DNA of 21,013 nt from a virus. Position 1 is the first letter of the stretch. Each line of letters starts with the position of its first letter. The stretch spans positions 1-21,013 of the IMG/VR virus record IMGVR_UViG_3300010370_000297. One strand, written 5' to 3'. The notes under the pieces were generated by a model that saw nothing but the letters and a program-made list of their open reading frames with translations, had not been told where the DNA came from and made no database searches. This document shows, in pieces, positions 5,550 through 13,602 of the stretch. The position numbers and the translations under genes are program-made.

Positions 5550-6582
5550 CAGCAACTTTGCAACTATAGGAGATGATCAGTGTGAATACTGTGATATTCA
5601 TGATGAGCTAGAGAAGCAATCACCTGGAGAGGAAGCACTGCTCAAAGTGATAGAGCAGATTAAAAGGAAAGGATCTAAGAATAAATATGACTGCATCATG
5701 GGAATATCTGGAGGTATAGATTCTTCAGCTCTGCTTTATGCTGCTGTAAAATATTGGAAGCTTAGACCTTTAGTGATTCACTTTGATAATAACTGGAATG
5801 CTCCAGAAGCTATGAGTAATATGGCTGGATTAATAGAGAAGCTCTCAGTAGATTGCATCATCTACCAGGTTAACAAGAATGAGTATGATGCTCTGAATGA
5901 TGCTTTCCTATGGGCAGGACTTCCAGATGCTGATATCCCTAATGATATAGCTATGACTAAGCTCATGTATGATACAGCTCATAAGTATGGCATAAAGTAC
6001 ATTCTGAACGGGCATGATTTTAGAACTGAAGGAAGTACTCCCAAAGGATGGACCTACATGGATGCAAAATATATTCAGGATGTTTACTATAAGTACTCAG
6101 GGCTAAAGCTTAAAAATTATCCTTTATTCACTTTCAAAGATCAGCTATTCTATGCCTGGAAAGGAATAAAAAACATAAGACCATTTCACTACAATATTGA
6201 CAGGGTAAAACTGGAGAATGAGATGAAGGAGCTGATCCAATGGAGAGACTATGGAGGGAAGCACTGTGAGAATGTATACACTGAATTCGTTGGCAGTTTC
6301 TTGCTTCCTAATAAGTTCGGCATAGATAAGAGGATAGTATACCTATCAGCACAGGTAAGATCTGGAATGATTACAAAAGAACAGGCTAGAATAATATATG
6401 ATGAGAAGCCTAACTTTGACACAAATAAAATCCCTGATGAGATCATTCAGAAGGTGACTGTTAAGCTAGGATCTAGAGGAGACTATGAGAGATACAACTT
6501 CAAAAAATACAGATTCTTTATCTGGATACTGACAAAGCTCAAAGTAGTGCCGTATACGTTTTATATTAAATACTGTAAGTGA
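5521..6582 (+). CDS. N-acetyl sugar amidotransferase (WbpG/PseA-like)
   Basis: A 353-residue PP-loop enzyme. An N-terminal metal-binding pair C4-x-x-C7 and C21-x-x-C24 is followed by the ATP-binding PP-loop GISGGIDSS (61-69), HFDNNWN (87-93), an NGHDFRTEG segment (163-171) and the characteristic RDYGGKHCEN...NKFGIDKR...RSGMITKEQA region. This order matches the WbpG/PseA-type family, which turns an N-acetyl group on a nucleotide-linked sugar into an acetamidino group. Bacterial members use ammonia from HisH/HisF-like partners, which are absent here, so the phage enzyme may rely on host partners. The start is fixed by the conserved early cysteines even though it overlaps the glycosyltransferase by 29 bases. 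Confidence 0.8.
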   Translation: MRECQRCLFNSNFATIGDDQCEYCDIHDELEKQSPGEEALLKVIEQIKRKGSKNKYDCIMGISGGIDSSALLYAAVKYWKLRPLVIHFDNNWNAPEAMSNMAGLIEKLSVDCIIYQVNKNEYDALNDAFLWAGLPDADIPNDIAMTKLMYDTAHKYGIKYILNGHDFRTEGSTPKGWTYMDAKYIQDVYYKYSGLKLKNYPLFTFKDQLFYAWKGIKNIRPFHYNIDRVKLENEMKELIQWRDYGGKHCENVYTEFVGSFLLPNKFGIDKRIVYLSAQVRSGMITKEQARIIYDEKPNFDTNKIPDEIIQKVTVKLGSRGDYERYNFKKYRFFIWILTKLKVVPYTFYIKYCK

Positions 6583-7019
6583 TGCCAATACCTAAGCCAA
6601 AAGCAGAAGAAACAGAACAGGAGTATATCTCCAGATGCATGAGTGATGATAAACTTAAGCAAGAGTATCCAGATGATCAGAGATATGCTATATGCAAGCT
6701 CACATGGAATAGAGCAGAGCAGAAATTCCAGGATAGCTATAATGATTATCCAGATACTGTGAGAAATAATGCCAGAAGAGGAATAGAGCTAAATGAGAAG
6801 CAGGGGAATAAATGTGCAACTCAGGTAGGCAAAGTGAGAGCTCAGCAGTTAGCCAATGGAGAGAAGGTATCAATGGATACCATTAAAAGGATGTACAGCT
6901 ACTTATCCAGAGCTGAGGTATACTATGAGCAAGGAGATCCTGAGGACTGCGGATATATATCCTACTTATTATGGGGAGGGAAGGCTGCTAAAGACTGGGC
7001 AGAATCAAAGATAAAATAG
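6582..7019 (+). CDS. Conserved phage protein (MPIPKP family), probably structural or packaging-linked
   Basis: A 145-residue protein with two conserved parts. The N-terminus, MPIPKPKAEETEQEYISRCM, then EYPDDQRYAICKLTW, is a short motif I know from phage head-module proteins. The C-terminal part (FQDSYNDYPDTVRNNARRGI, then ELNEKQGNKCATQVGKVRAQ near residues 70-90, and MYSYLSRAEVYYEQGDPEDC, then GYISYLLWGGKAAKDWAESK) is a domain I associate with Bacteroidota phages, often beside or inside prohead protease genes. I know no biochemical function. ATG 6582 overlaps the upstream stop as TGATG and starts at MPIPKP; a GTG three bases earlier is less likely. Position before the terminase genes agrees with a head or packaging role. 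Confidence 0.6.
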   Translation: MPIPKPKAEETEQEYISRCMSDDKLKQEYPDDQRYAICKLTWNRAEQKFQDSYNDYPDTVRNNARRGIELNEKQGNKCATQVGKVRAQQLANGEKVSMDTIKRMYSYLSRAEVYYEQGDPEDCGYISYLLWGGKAAKDWAESKIK

Positions 7020-7049
7020 AACATTGAAATATAATAGAGTGAAACGCTT

Positions 7050-7448
7050 ATGCTACATAGTGAAGACATACCAGATAGATTAGAAGACCTTGCGTGGGAT
7101 TATGTACAGGAGTGCTTATCTCACTGCAAAGAAGTAGTAACTAATAAAGGAGAGATAGTATATGTACAGGATAGAATGATTCCTACTATAGACTACTTCC
7201 TTCATATTTGGATTCCTTTAAAGCTAGATTTGAAATTAATAGCTAGAAGGACATGGTATGATTGGCTTAGATCGAATAGGCCTCATTCGCTCACTATAAA
7301 AAACATAGATAGTGAATTTATCAGCCTCGGCAAGGATGTAGTAGCTAATGAAGGGAAAGGAATCTTCTATGCTAAGAATAAATTTGGGATGCATGATAAG
7401 CAGCATATAGAGAATAAGAATGTAGATAAATTTGATTTCGATAGTTAA
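7050..7448 (+). CDS. Terminase small subunit-like protein
   Basis: A 132-residue protein directly before the large terminase gene. RTWYDWLRSNRPHSLTIKNI (67-86) suggests a helix-turn-helix, and the C-terminal part has the pattern DVVANEGKGIFYAKNKFGMH (97-116), which resembles the end of small terminase subunits of Bacteroidota phages ('anegkgi.yAkn.lGM.dk'). It would recognise phage DNA ends or pac/cos sites and pass DNA to the large subunit. The gene begins 30 bases after the previous stop and contains a few more CpG (in TGCGTG, TCGAAT, TTCGCT, CTCGGC) than its neighbours. The role rests on motif memory and position. Confidence 0.65.
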   Translation: MLHSEDIPDRLEDLAWDYVQECLSHCKEVVTNKGEIVYVQDRMIPTIDYFLHIWIPLKLDLKLIARRTWYDWLRSNRPHSLTIKNIDSEFISLGKDVVANEGKGIFYAKNKFGMHDKQHIENKNVDKFDFDS

Positions 7449-7453
7449 TATAC

Positions 7454-7461
7454 TATATTTG
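7454..7461 (+). promoter_or_regulatory. Bacteroidota-type -7 promoter before the large terminase
   Basis: TATATTTG matches TAnnTTTG and sits just after the stop of the small terminase gene. A start site a few bases downstream would give a leader of about 65 bases before the large terminase ATG (7535). The leader holds a run of eight T (7469-7476) and a hairpin (7503-7528). This is a likely start of late (structural) transcription. Confidence 0.5.
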
Positions 7462-7502
7462 TATTCTCTTTTTTTTATAGATCACGAAAGGTTAGATTAA
7501 AC

Positions 7503-7528
7503 AAAGGGAGTCTAACTGGATTCCCTTT
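7503..7528 (+). terminator. Hairpin before the large terminase gene (terminator or attenuator)
   Basis: AAAGGGAGTC (7503-7512) pairs with GATTCCCTTT (7519-7528), giving ten base pairs with one G-T wobble and the six-base loop TAACTG. The T run is at the 3' side of the stem (TTTT 7526-7529) with an A run at the 5' side, so it could act as an intrinsic terminator in either direction. Because it lies between the promoter at 7454 and the ATG at 7535, it could also be an attenuator or an mRNA 5' stabiliser. Confidence 0.55.
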
Positions 7529-7534
7529 TGTATT

Positions 7535-8740
7535 ATGTCAAGAATCATAAAAGGATATAAACCGCATGACAATCAGAGACTGATTCATGACAGCATTAAT
7601 CATGGAGAATATAAGTACTATGCTCTGAATATAGGCAGGCAATTCGGTAAGACCATGCTGGGAATAAATCAGATGCTCTACTGGGCCATCAATGATAGAG
7701 GCTGTAATATTGCATGGGTTACTCCAGTATATAAGCAGTCAAAGAAAGTATTCGATGAGATGGAGAAAGTAACCAGGGGAAGTGGCCTATTTGAATTCCA
7801 CAGGTCTGATCTCTGGATAAAAGGATTCGGATCTACTATTCAATTCTTCTCAGGAGAGAAACCTGATAATATCAGAGGGAATACATTTGACTATCTCATA
7901 GTGGATGAGATGGCTTTCACTAGAGCTGAGCTGTGGGATGAGGTCCTATCTGCTACAGTACTAGTCAAAGGTAAGAAAGTGATTTTCATCTCTACTCCAA
8001 AAGGAAGGAATCATTTTCATAGGATCTGTATGCAGCATAACTATGATGAGAGATATAAGTACTTTCATTTCACTAGCTTTGAGAATCCTCTGATAGATCA
8101 TCAGGATCTAGAGGAGAGGAAGAGATCCCTTCCAGATCATATCTTCAGACAGGAGTATCTGGCAGAATTCATAGATAATGCTTCTGGAATATTTAGGAAT
8201 GTGAAGGAGTGCATAGGTAAAGGAGAGAAAACGGGCAGGATGTATGGAGGCCTAGACATAGGCAGGGCAGATGATTACACTGTGCTCACTATCATGAATG
8301 ATAAAGGGGAGCAGGTAGCAGTGGAGAGATGGAGGCATGAAGAGTGGAGCAGGATCATTGATAGAGTAGCTGATGCCATAAGGAAGTGGAATGCTCTCAC
8401 ATTAGTGGAAGTGAATAACCAGGGAGATGTATTCTATGAGATGCTGCAGCAAAAGTGCAGAAACCTAGTAGAGCCATGGGTAACTAGCTCAGCCAGTAAG
8501 CCTGTGCTGATAGAAGATCTAGCTGTAAGCTTTGAACAGAAGGAGATCAGAATCCTGGATCATCAGTGGCTAGTTGACGAATTAGAAGCTTTTACCTATA
8601 TTTACAATGTGAATACTAGATCAGTAAAGTACTCAGCTCCTGATGGGATGCATGATGATGGAGTCATAAGCACTGCTCTAGCATGGCACTGCAGGAAGCA
8701 CTATAGTAAGAGAGGACAATATAAAATATTAAGAGCATGA
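7535..8740 (+). CDS. terL: Terminase large subunit (packaging ATPase-nuclease)
   Basis: A 401-residue protein with the complete terminase layout. The ATPase has a Walker A-like loop GRQFGKT (34-40), Walker B FDYLIVDE (118-125) with E125 as catalytic acid, and coupling motif STPKG (153-157). The RNase H-like nuclease has D241 in GGLDIGRADDY (238-248), E292 in VEVNNQGD (291-298) and D374/D375 in GMHDDGVI (371-378). It pumps DNA into the prohead and cuts the concatemer, together with the small subunit upstream. Length is normal to short for the family. All its arginines appear to be AGA or AGG: none of the six CpG I found in the gene forms a CGN codon. Confidence 0.93.
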   Translation: MSRIIKGYKPHDNQRLIHDSINHGEYKYYALNIGRQFGKTMLGINQMLYWAINDRGCNIAWVTPVYKQSKKVFDEMEKVTRGSGLFEFHRSDLWIKGFGSTIQFFSGEKPDNIRGNTFDYLIVDEMAFTRAELWDEVLSATVLVKGKKVIFISTPKGRNHFHRICMQHNYDERYKYFHFTSFENPLIDHQDLEERKRSLPDHIFRQEYLAEFIDNASGIFRNVKECIGKGEKTGRMYGGLDIGRADDYTVLTIMNDKGEQVAVERWRHEEWSRIIDRVADAIRKWNALTLVEVNNQGDVFYEMLQQKCRNLVEPWVTSSASKPVLIEDLAVSFEQKEIRILDHQWLVDELEAFTYIYNVNTRSVKYSAPDGMHDDGVISTALAWHCRKHYSKRGQYKILRA

Positions 8741-9426
8741 AAATTAATGTACCTAGCAGCATAAAGGATTGCAGGCCAGATCAATGTGTCAAGTGGCTGT
8801 ACTTAGCTCCCTTCATTCAACAGCAGAAGGATGCCTCACTAAGTAACCTGCTAGATTTTCAGGTCCAGCTGATAAGTATCTTCTCAGATCTGCCAGTAAG
8901 CAAAGTGAAGAAAGCTCATATAGATGATGTGCTTAAGATCTCAGAGCATTTATTCAATATGCTGGCACAATATCAGAAAGCAGAGCCTGCTGAGATCGTA
9001 GTAATAGAAGGCAAGAGATATAGATTTGAGAAGGATTTCTCACTGGTCAGCACTGGACAGATCATAGATCTTAAGCTGATAGAGAATGTCAATGATTCAC
9101 CTGCAGAAGCTCTGGCCATATGCTACATAGAGGAAGGATATGAATACTGCCAGGAGGATGATAGAGGAAGAGTGCTTAATCCTAATAAAGCTAGGGAAGA
9201 GATATTTAAGAGGAGCTTTCCTGGGGATGAGTTTATGAATTTCTTTAGTTTTTTTTTGCACAGTTACAAGGAGCGGAGGCTCGCTATATTGGGGATACAG
9301 CTGATGAGGATGAAGATGCAGGAGAGGAAAATCAAAGCGAGTCTATCAGAAACTCTGAATGGTTTAACTGGACAAAGATCACGATTAACCTGGCTAAAGA
9401 ACTTAACAAGCAAGTGGAGGAAGTAA
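8737..9426 (+). CDS. Probable tail assembly chaperone, zero-frame product
   Basis: Read without a shift, this gives 229 residues, overlapping the terminase stop by four bases (ATGA). Residues 1-172 look genuine: an N-terminal helical part (CRPDQCVKWLYLAPFI, then LISIFSDLPVSKVKKAHIDD), then IEGKRYRFEKDFSLVSTGQI and a Tyr-rich helical part, similar to small proteins I take to be tail assembly chaperones of gut and marine Bacteroidota phages. From residue ~173, after a run of nine T (9249-9257), the zero-frame sequence becomes basic and repetitive (LHSYKERRLAILGIQLMRMK) and looks non-natural, while the -1 frame looks genuine. As in lambda G/GT, both a short and a longer product may be made. The chaperone label is inferred from position and the frameshift. 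Confidence 0.6.
   Translation: MKINVPSSIKDCRPDQCVKWLYLAPFIQQQKDASLSNLLDFQVQLISIFSDLPVSKVKKAHIDDVLKISEHLFNMLAQYQKAEPAEIVVIEGKRYRFEKDFSLVSTGQIIDLKLIENVNDSPAEALAICYIEEGYEYCQEDDRGRVLNPNKAREEIFKRSFPGDEFMNFFSFFLHSYKERRLAILGIQLMRMKMQERKIKASLSETLNGLTGQRSRLTWLKNLTSKWRK
9249..9258 (+). promoter_or_regulatory. Slippery run of nine T: likely -1 frameshift site
   Basis: In the zero frame the codons read AGT TTT TTT TTG. T-TTT-TTT (9249-9255) and T-TTT-TTG (9252-9258) both satisfy the X-XXY-YYZ rule for a -1 tandem slip into the open frame. RNA polymerase slippage that adds one U would give the same frame. Only a weak 4-bp hairpin (GAGC 9271-9274 with GCTC 9279-9282) is seen 13 bases downstream. Confidence 0.6.
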
Positions 9427-9515
9427 TGAGCCAGCCATACATTAAGACTCTATTCTGGATGAATTTCTTTAAGATTAAATCAGAACAAGAATACATAAAT
9501 ATTAAGCATGGCTGA
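9249..9515 (+). CDS. -1 frame extension of the tail assembly chaperone
   Basis: The -1 frame opens just after a TAG (9246-9248) and runs 88 residues to TGA 9513-9515, overlapping the next ATG by eight bases. The sequence FAQLQGAEARYIGDTADEDE, then NSEWFNWTKITINLAKELNK and QVEEVMSQPYIKTLFWMNFF, has a natural mix of acidic linker and amphipathic helices, unlike the zero-frame tail. It has no start codon near its beginning, so it should be made by a shift at the T run. The fusion from 8737 would be 259 residues. A one-base homopolymer error in the sequence is the main alternative. Confidence 0.65.
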   Translation, partial: FFFAQLQGAEARYIGDTADEDEDAGEENQSESIRNSEWFNWTKITINLAKELNKQVEEVMSQPYIKTLFWMNFFKIKSEQEYINIKHG

Positions 9516-10035
9516 TCTCGATTTCTTAGATTCTTTAGGCTTATCTGATAGTGAGCTGCAGCAGCCAGAGACTGCTTATGATAAGCTTATTCTCAATATT
9601 GCGAATCAGGTAACTCAGGAATTTAGGGAATACATTCAGGCGAATGCTTCCAATACTGGAGCACTAGCACAGTCAGTAGTATACTTTCCTACTGGAGCAC
9701 TGAGCTTTGAGATACAGGCTGATGATTACTATAAGTTCCAGGATGAAGGAGTGAGTAGTATCAGTGGGAATAAGTTTCCATCTCCATATAGTTTTAAGCT
9801 TCCATACGTGACTAAGAATCATGCTATAGCTTTGACTAAATGGAAGGGATATGATATGAGCCATGCCTATGCTTCAGCATATGTAACTAAGCATAAATAT
9901 GGAATTAAGCCTAGAAATATCACTAACTCAGTCATGACTGATGAAGTGCTGGATAAGATAGCCTCAGATCTGGCAGAAGTGACTGGCTTAATGTTTACAG
10001 TTAAATTTGAAAAAAATACTCAGCAATGGCAGTAA
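9508..10035 (+). CDS. HK97 gp10-like tail or head-tail connection protein
   Basis: A 175-residue protein. The pattern ANASNTGALAQSVVYFPTGA (45-64), then EIQADDYYKFQDEGVSS (~68-84), SPYSFKLPYVTK and a C-terminal TKHKYGIKPRNI segment matches the general plan of HK97-gp10-like/tail completion proteins: 'tGaL..Sv', then 'I.a..Ya.fqdeGv', then a 'GI.pr.fi' helix. Members join or finish the tail, often next to chaperone and tail tube genes. The first 20 residues are acidic and low in conservation signals. The start overlaps the -1 frame stop by eight bases; the stop overlaps the next start by ten bases. Confidence 0.6.
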   Translation: MADLDFLDSLGLSDSELQQPETAYDKLILNIANQVTQEFREYIQANASNTGALAQSVVYFPTGALSFEIQADDYYKFQDEGVSSISGNKFPSPYSFKLPYVTKNHAIALTKWKGYDMSHAYASAYVTKHKYGIKPRNITNSVMTDEVLDKIASDLAEVTGLMFTVKFEKNTQQWQ

Positions 10036-11204
10036 CTATATATCAGGAGCCTCAGAGAATATCTCCTGTGAATAACTTTCTCACATTCACTTTTGATAGT
10101 GATCAGACTGCTCAGGCTAACTTTAGCTTCTATGTGGAGCTATATGTTAATAGCTCATTTCATTCAGCACATACGATATTCCCTGAGAATGGTATACTCG
10201 GGAAGTTCGATGTATCTCAGCTCCTTAAGCCATATTGTGAGAGCCTGATACCTGATGGCAGCATAGAAAAGGATTATGATACTAGCTTTGTGCAGTATGC
10301 CATCATAGTATATGAGAAGTATGGCACTCCTCCAATTACTCAGGCATCAGCTACCAGTACAACTATCAGAGCTTTCAACGGATCATTAAGGTATCCTGAC
10401 TTTATTAACTGGGACTATGCAGATTATGATCCAGCTCAGACTCAGGATAGTTTATTTTTAACTAGCTTCCCTAGATCTCAGAAGGCATATGTAAGAGATG
10501 CAGAGTCATTTTATCTGGGCACATTTATATCTACTCCTGGACCTTCATTTTTAAACATTGAATTACAAGATATAAATGGATCTACTATAATCTCAGACAG
10601 TTATGGATTACTAGGTACTAACTATTTCACTTTGTTTAATGTAGGACCTGATGCAATCATAAATAATACTACCATAACTCAGAATGATTTTGATCAGTGC
10701 TATAGATATTTTGTCTATGTAGATTATGGAGGAGTTACAGGTACAGAAGCTTTTCCTATTTACTATGATCATAGCTGTACCAGATATACAGTTAATAGAC
10801 TTCACTGGCTTAATAAGTTTGGAGTGTGGGATAGTTTCAGCTTTAGCTTAGTATCTCAGGATAGTTCAGATATTACTGCTGTGAATTATAACAGGATGCC
10901 TGGACAGTGGACTGGTAATCTCTTTGAATATGCTCTCAATAATGGAGATAAAAGAACTTTGATTAAAAGAGCAGAGGATAGACTAGTGCTTAATAGTGAC
11001 TGGATGCCAGAGGCAGTACAGAACTGGCTAGTAAGAGAGCTCTATGAGTCTCCTATAGTTTACTTAGATCTAGGGAATAATGAGCTAGAGCTTCTCAATG
11101 TGACTAATAACTCAGCACTATTAAAGCAGAAGAGAAAGGATGGATTAATCCAGGAGCTAGTGACAGCAGATAGAACATATATAAGCTACTCACAATTGAC
11201 ATAG
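10026..11204 (+). CDS. Tail or baseplate structural protein
   Basis: A 392-residue, beta-rich protein with abundant Tyr, Phe, Ser and Asn, no membrane segment and no enzyme motif. It starts MAVTIYQEPQRISPVNNFLT, and has RMPGQWTGNLFEYALNNGDK in the last third. Position between the gp10-like gene and the PGT-type tail protein agrees with a tail tip, distal tail or tail tube role, and proteins of this size and style recur at this place in Bacteroidota siphophages. It ends one base before the next gene starts. The exact part cannot be named from sequence alone. Confidence 0.6.
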   Translation: MAVTIYQEPQRISPVNNFLTFTFDSDQTAQANFSFYVELYVNSSFHSAHTIFPENGILGKFDVSQLLKPYCESLIPDGSIEKDYDTSFVQYAIIVYEKYGTPPITQASATSTTIRAFNGSLRYPDFINWDYADYDPAQTQDSLFLTSFPRSQKAYVRDAESFYLGTFISTPGPSFLNIELQDINGSTIISDSYGLLGTNYFTLFNVGPDAIINNTTITQNDFDQCYRYFVYVDYGGVTGTEAFPIYYDHSCTRYTVNRLHWLNKFGVWDSFSFSLVSQDSSDITAVNYNRMPGQWTGNLFEYALNNGDKRTLIKRAEDRLVLNSDWMPEAVQNWLVRELYESPIVYLDLGNNELELLNVTNNSALLKQKRKDGLIQELVTADRTYISYSQLT

Positions 11205-13601
11205 ATGGAGCTATATATCAATAACATACCAGTAGATCTGAATGATAGAGTGCCTTTCCCATTGACATTCAACATAGCTGATGTGAAGGATCTCTCAGCT
11301 AGGAAAGGGAATAACTCTAAGACTATCTCACTGCCAGGAACTAAGAGTAACCTAGCATTAATGTTTAATGTGTTTAATATAAGCACTTCAGATCCTGCTA
11401 CTGGGAATGTATCAGCATTCGTGAACTTTGATCCTTCAGTCAAAGCTAGTGCTAGATACTATCATAATGGCCTGCTAGAGTTTCAGGGAGTATGCCAGCT
11501 TCAGGAGTGTATACTTCAGAATGGCTACTGGACATTCAATATCATAATGATATCTGAGAATATCGACTATATCAGCAGGCTAGCAAAGATTAAAATAAAT
11601 GAGCTCGGCTGGAGTGAATATGATCATAGCTATACTAGAGCGAATCAGGTAGATTCATGGGATGGCATAGTGCAGTATAATGGATCTCCAGTATCAGTAT
11701 ACACCTCTCCTAACTGGGATGGAACTGGATACTACTATGGTCTGATAGATTATGGCTTCGATCGGACTGGTCCTGATTACTTCGCAGTAGATCAGATAGC
11801 TCCACAGGTGCACTGCTATGAGATATTGAAGAAAGCTTTTGATATTGCTGGCATCAGATGGGATAGTGTATTCCTGGAATCTCAGCTCTTTAAAAAATTA
11901 CTTTTAGCCTGGGGAGGTGGAGATCTTCCAGTGATCACAGCAGCACAAAGCTTAGAGCAGAGCTCATTCACTCAGGAGCAGAATAATGCCTCTGGATTTA
12001 TCATTGAGGGATCATGTGTCATAGGACCAGCTCAGTATCAGAGTGGGAATACAGTCAATACTCAGTATCAATTCCCTTTGATGCAATTTGAGGATAATTA
12101 TGATGCTGTCATAGTACAGGATGATAATAACCAGGTGGATATCTTAGCTCCTATGAGATTCACTGCTGCTAGTGAGGGACTCTTCAATATTAATTATTAT
12201 GGAGATCATGAATTCAAGTGGGATATAACTATACCTATAGGATCACTTACTAGTATCAATGGACAGTATCAGGTATTCATACAGGTATATAAGAATAATA
12301 TTTTCATGTATCAGGAGGAAGTATACCAGGGGACCATCTCAGGTAGCACTACTTCATATACTGTAGCTTTCAATTTTGACTGGAATAGAGATATAAATCT
12401 ACTGATAAATGATACTATTAGTGTAAAGATTATTCTACAGATTCCTTCTATGTTCGTGTATCAGACTAGCACAATAGATCAGTTTATATCATATGCTACC
12501 AGCATAGAAAGTATATCTGCATTCCTGGACATAGTAAAGCTTCAGCAGAACTTGACTGCAGGAAGTACTATCTCTTTAGCTCCATTTCTTCCAGATATGG
12601 ACTGTGCTGTCTTTTTTAAGGGGATGATCACAGCTTTCAATTTATATGTTAAGCCTAATGTAGAAGATCCTAGTATATTAGAGATAGAGCCTCTGAATGA
12701 TTTCTATAATGATAGTACTGATGCATTGATCTGGACTGACATAGTAGATAGAAGCAAGTCTATTAAGGTAGTGCCTACAGTAAACTTATCTAGCAAGAAT
12801 TATAAATATAACTTTGCGAATGATGAGGATTATTTCAATACCAGATATTTTGAAGATGTGCAGAAACAGTATGGAAGTTTTCTAATAGAGTCTCAGAATC
12901 AGTTTAGTAGTGGAGATACTTCTCTGGATCTTCCTTTCTCTCAGAAGCTTCTGGTAAGAATTCCTTTCAATGAGGTAACCTTCACAGATCTCATAGTGCC
13001 TAGAGCATTCCAGATGAAAATAAATGAGGATGGTACTACTGAGATGGTAACTAAGAAAGGAAAGCCATTTATAGTACAGCTAGGTCCAATGACTACAGGA
13101 GATTGGTATCATGTGGATGAGAATGATAATGCAAACCTAGAGACTACTTATCCATATGTAGGACATCTAGACAATCTCACAGCTCCTACATTTGATTTTA
13201 ATTGGGGAGCTCCATACTATGTATTCTGGGAAACATCAGCATATACTAGCAACAATCTATATAATTATCATGAGAAATTCCTGAAGGAGATAATCTCTCC
13301 ATATGGTAAGCAGGTTACTCTATCAGTAAAGCTAGATAGTGCTTTAATTAATCAGCTGGACTTTAGGAATCTTATTAATATTGATGGAGTAGTATACAGG
13401 CTGCAGAAAGTTGCTGATTATGACAGCGGTAAAAATGAGACTACAGAAATAGAACTAATTCGCATATTAGAAGGAGAGAATATCTCTACTCATCAGATGA
13501 GCATTCCTTATGATCCATTTGGAAAGCTTAATGTGAGAGCAGTGGAAGATGGAGAATTCAGATGCCTGGAGGATGGATCAGAAAATAGAAGAATAGAATA
13601 A
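11205..13601 (+). CDS. Large tail-tip/baseplate protein (PGT motif type)
   Basis: A 798-residue beta-rich protein. The N-terminus, MELYINNIPVDLNDRVPFPL, then FNIADVKDLSARKGNNSKTI and SLPGTKSNLALMFNVFNIS, is a well-kept signature of large tail proteins in Bacteroidota phages: 'YiN..pVDL', 'iaDi...r.gn.SKTI.lPGT..N'. The middle contains beta domains; the C-terminal ~150 residues (LKEIISPYGKQVTLSVKLDS, then LDFRNLINIDGVVYRLQKVA and DYDSGKNETTEIELIRI) resemble the last domain of a baseplate hub/Tal-type protein. It likely forms the tail tip that meets the cell and carries the fibre encoded next. Its 2.4 kb contain only about 11 CpG. Confidence 0.65.
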   Translation: MELYINNIPVDLNDRVPFPLTFNIADVKDLSARKGNNSKTISLPGTKSNLALMFNVFNISTSDPATGNVSAFVNFDPSVKASARYYHNGLLEFQGVCQLQECILQNGYWTFNIIMISENIDYISRLAKIKINELGWSEYDHSYTRANQVDSWDGIVQYNGSPVSVYTSPNWDGTGYYYGLIDYGFDRTGPDYFAVDQIAPQVHCYEILKKAFDIAGIRWDSVFLESQLFKKLLLAWGGGDLPVITAAQSLEQSSFTQEQNNASGFIIEGSCVIGPAQYQSGNTVNTQYQFPLMQFEDNYDAVIVQDDNNQVDILAPMRFTAASEGLFNINYYGDHEFKWDITIPIGSLTSINGQYQVFIQVYKNNIFMYQEEVYQGTISGSTTSYTVAFNFDWNRDINLLINDTISVKIILQIPSMFVYQTSTIDQFISYATSIESISAFLDIVKLQQNLTAGSTISLAPFLPDMDCAVFFKGMITAFNLYVKPNVEDPSILEIEPLNDFYNDSTDALIWTDIVDRSKSIKVVPTVNLSSKNYKYNFANDEDYFNTRYFEDVQKQYGSFLIESQNQFSSGDTSLDLPFSQKLLVRIPFNEVTFTDLIVPRAFQMKINEDGTTEMVTKKGKPFIVQLGPMTTGDWYHVDENDNANLETTYPYVGHLDNLTAPTFDFNWGAPYYVFWETSAYTSNNLYNYHEKFLKEIISPYGKQVTLSVKLDSALINQLDFRNLINIDGVVYRLQKVADYDSGKNETTEIELIRILEGENISTHQMSIPYDPFGKLNVRAVEDGEFRCLEDGSENRRIE

Positions 13602-13602
13602 T

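Noticed and set aside
4120-6582. Call of a DNA base hypermodification system
   Set aside because: No hydroxymethylase, thymidylate synthase-like or deazaguanine gene is visible; the enzymes fit surface sugar chemistry better. Kept only as one possibility.
9271-9282. Hairpin as stimulator of the frameshift
   Set aside because: Only four pairs (GAGC/GCTC) with a four-base loop; too weak to list as its own element, so mentioned only in the slip-site entry.
11186-11443. Minus-strand frame of 85 residues opposite the large tail protein
   Set aside because: It lies opposite the conserved N-terminus of the PGT-type tail protein and has no promoter or family signal; a shadow frame. The other minus-strand frames opposite known genes were left out for the same reason.
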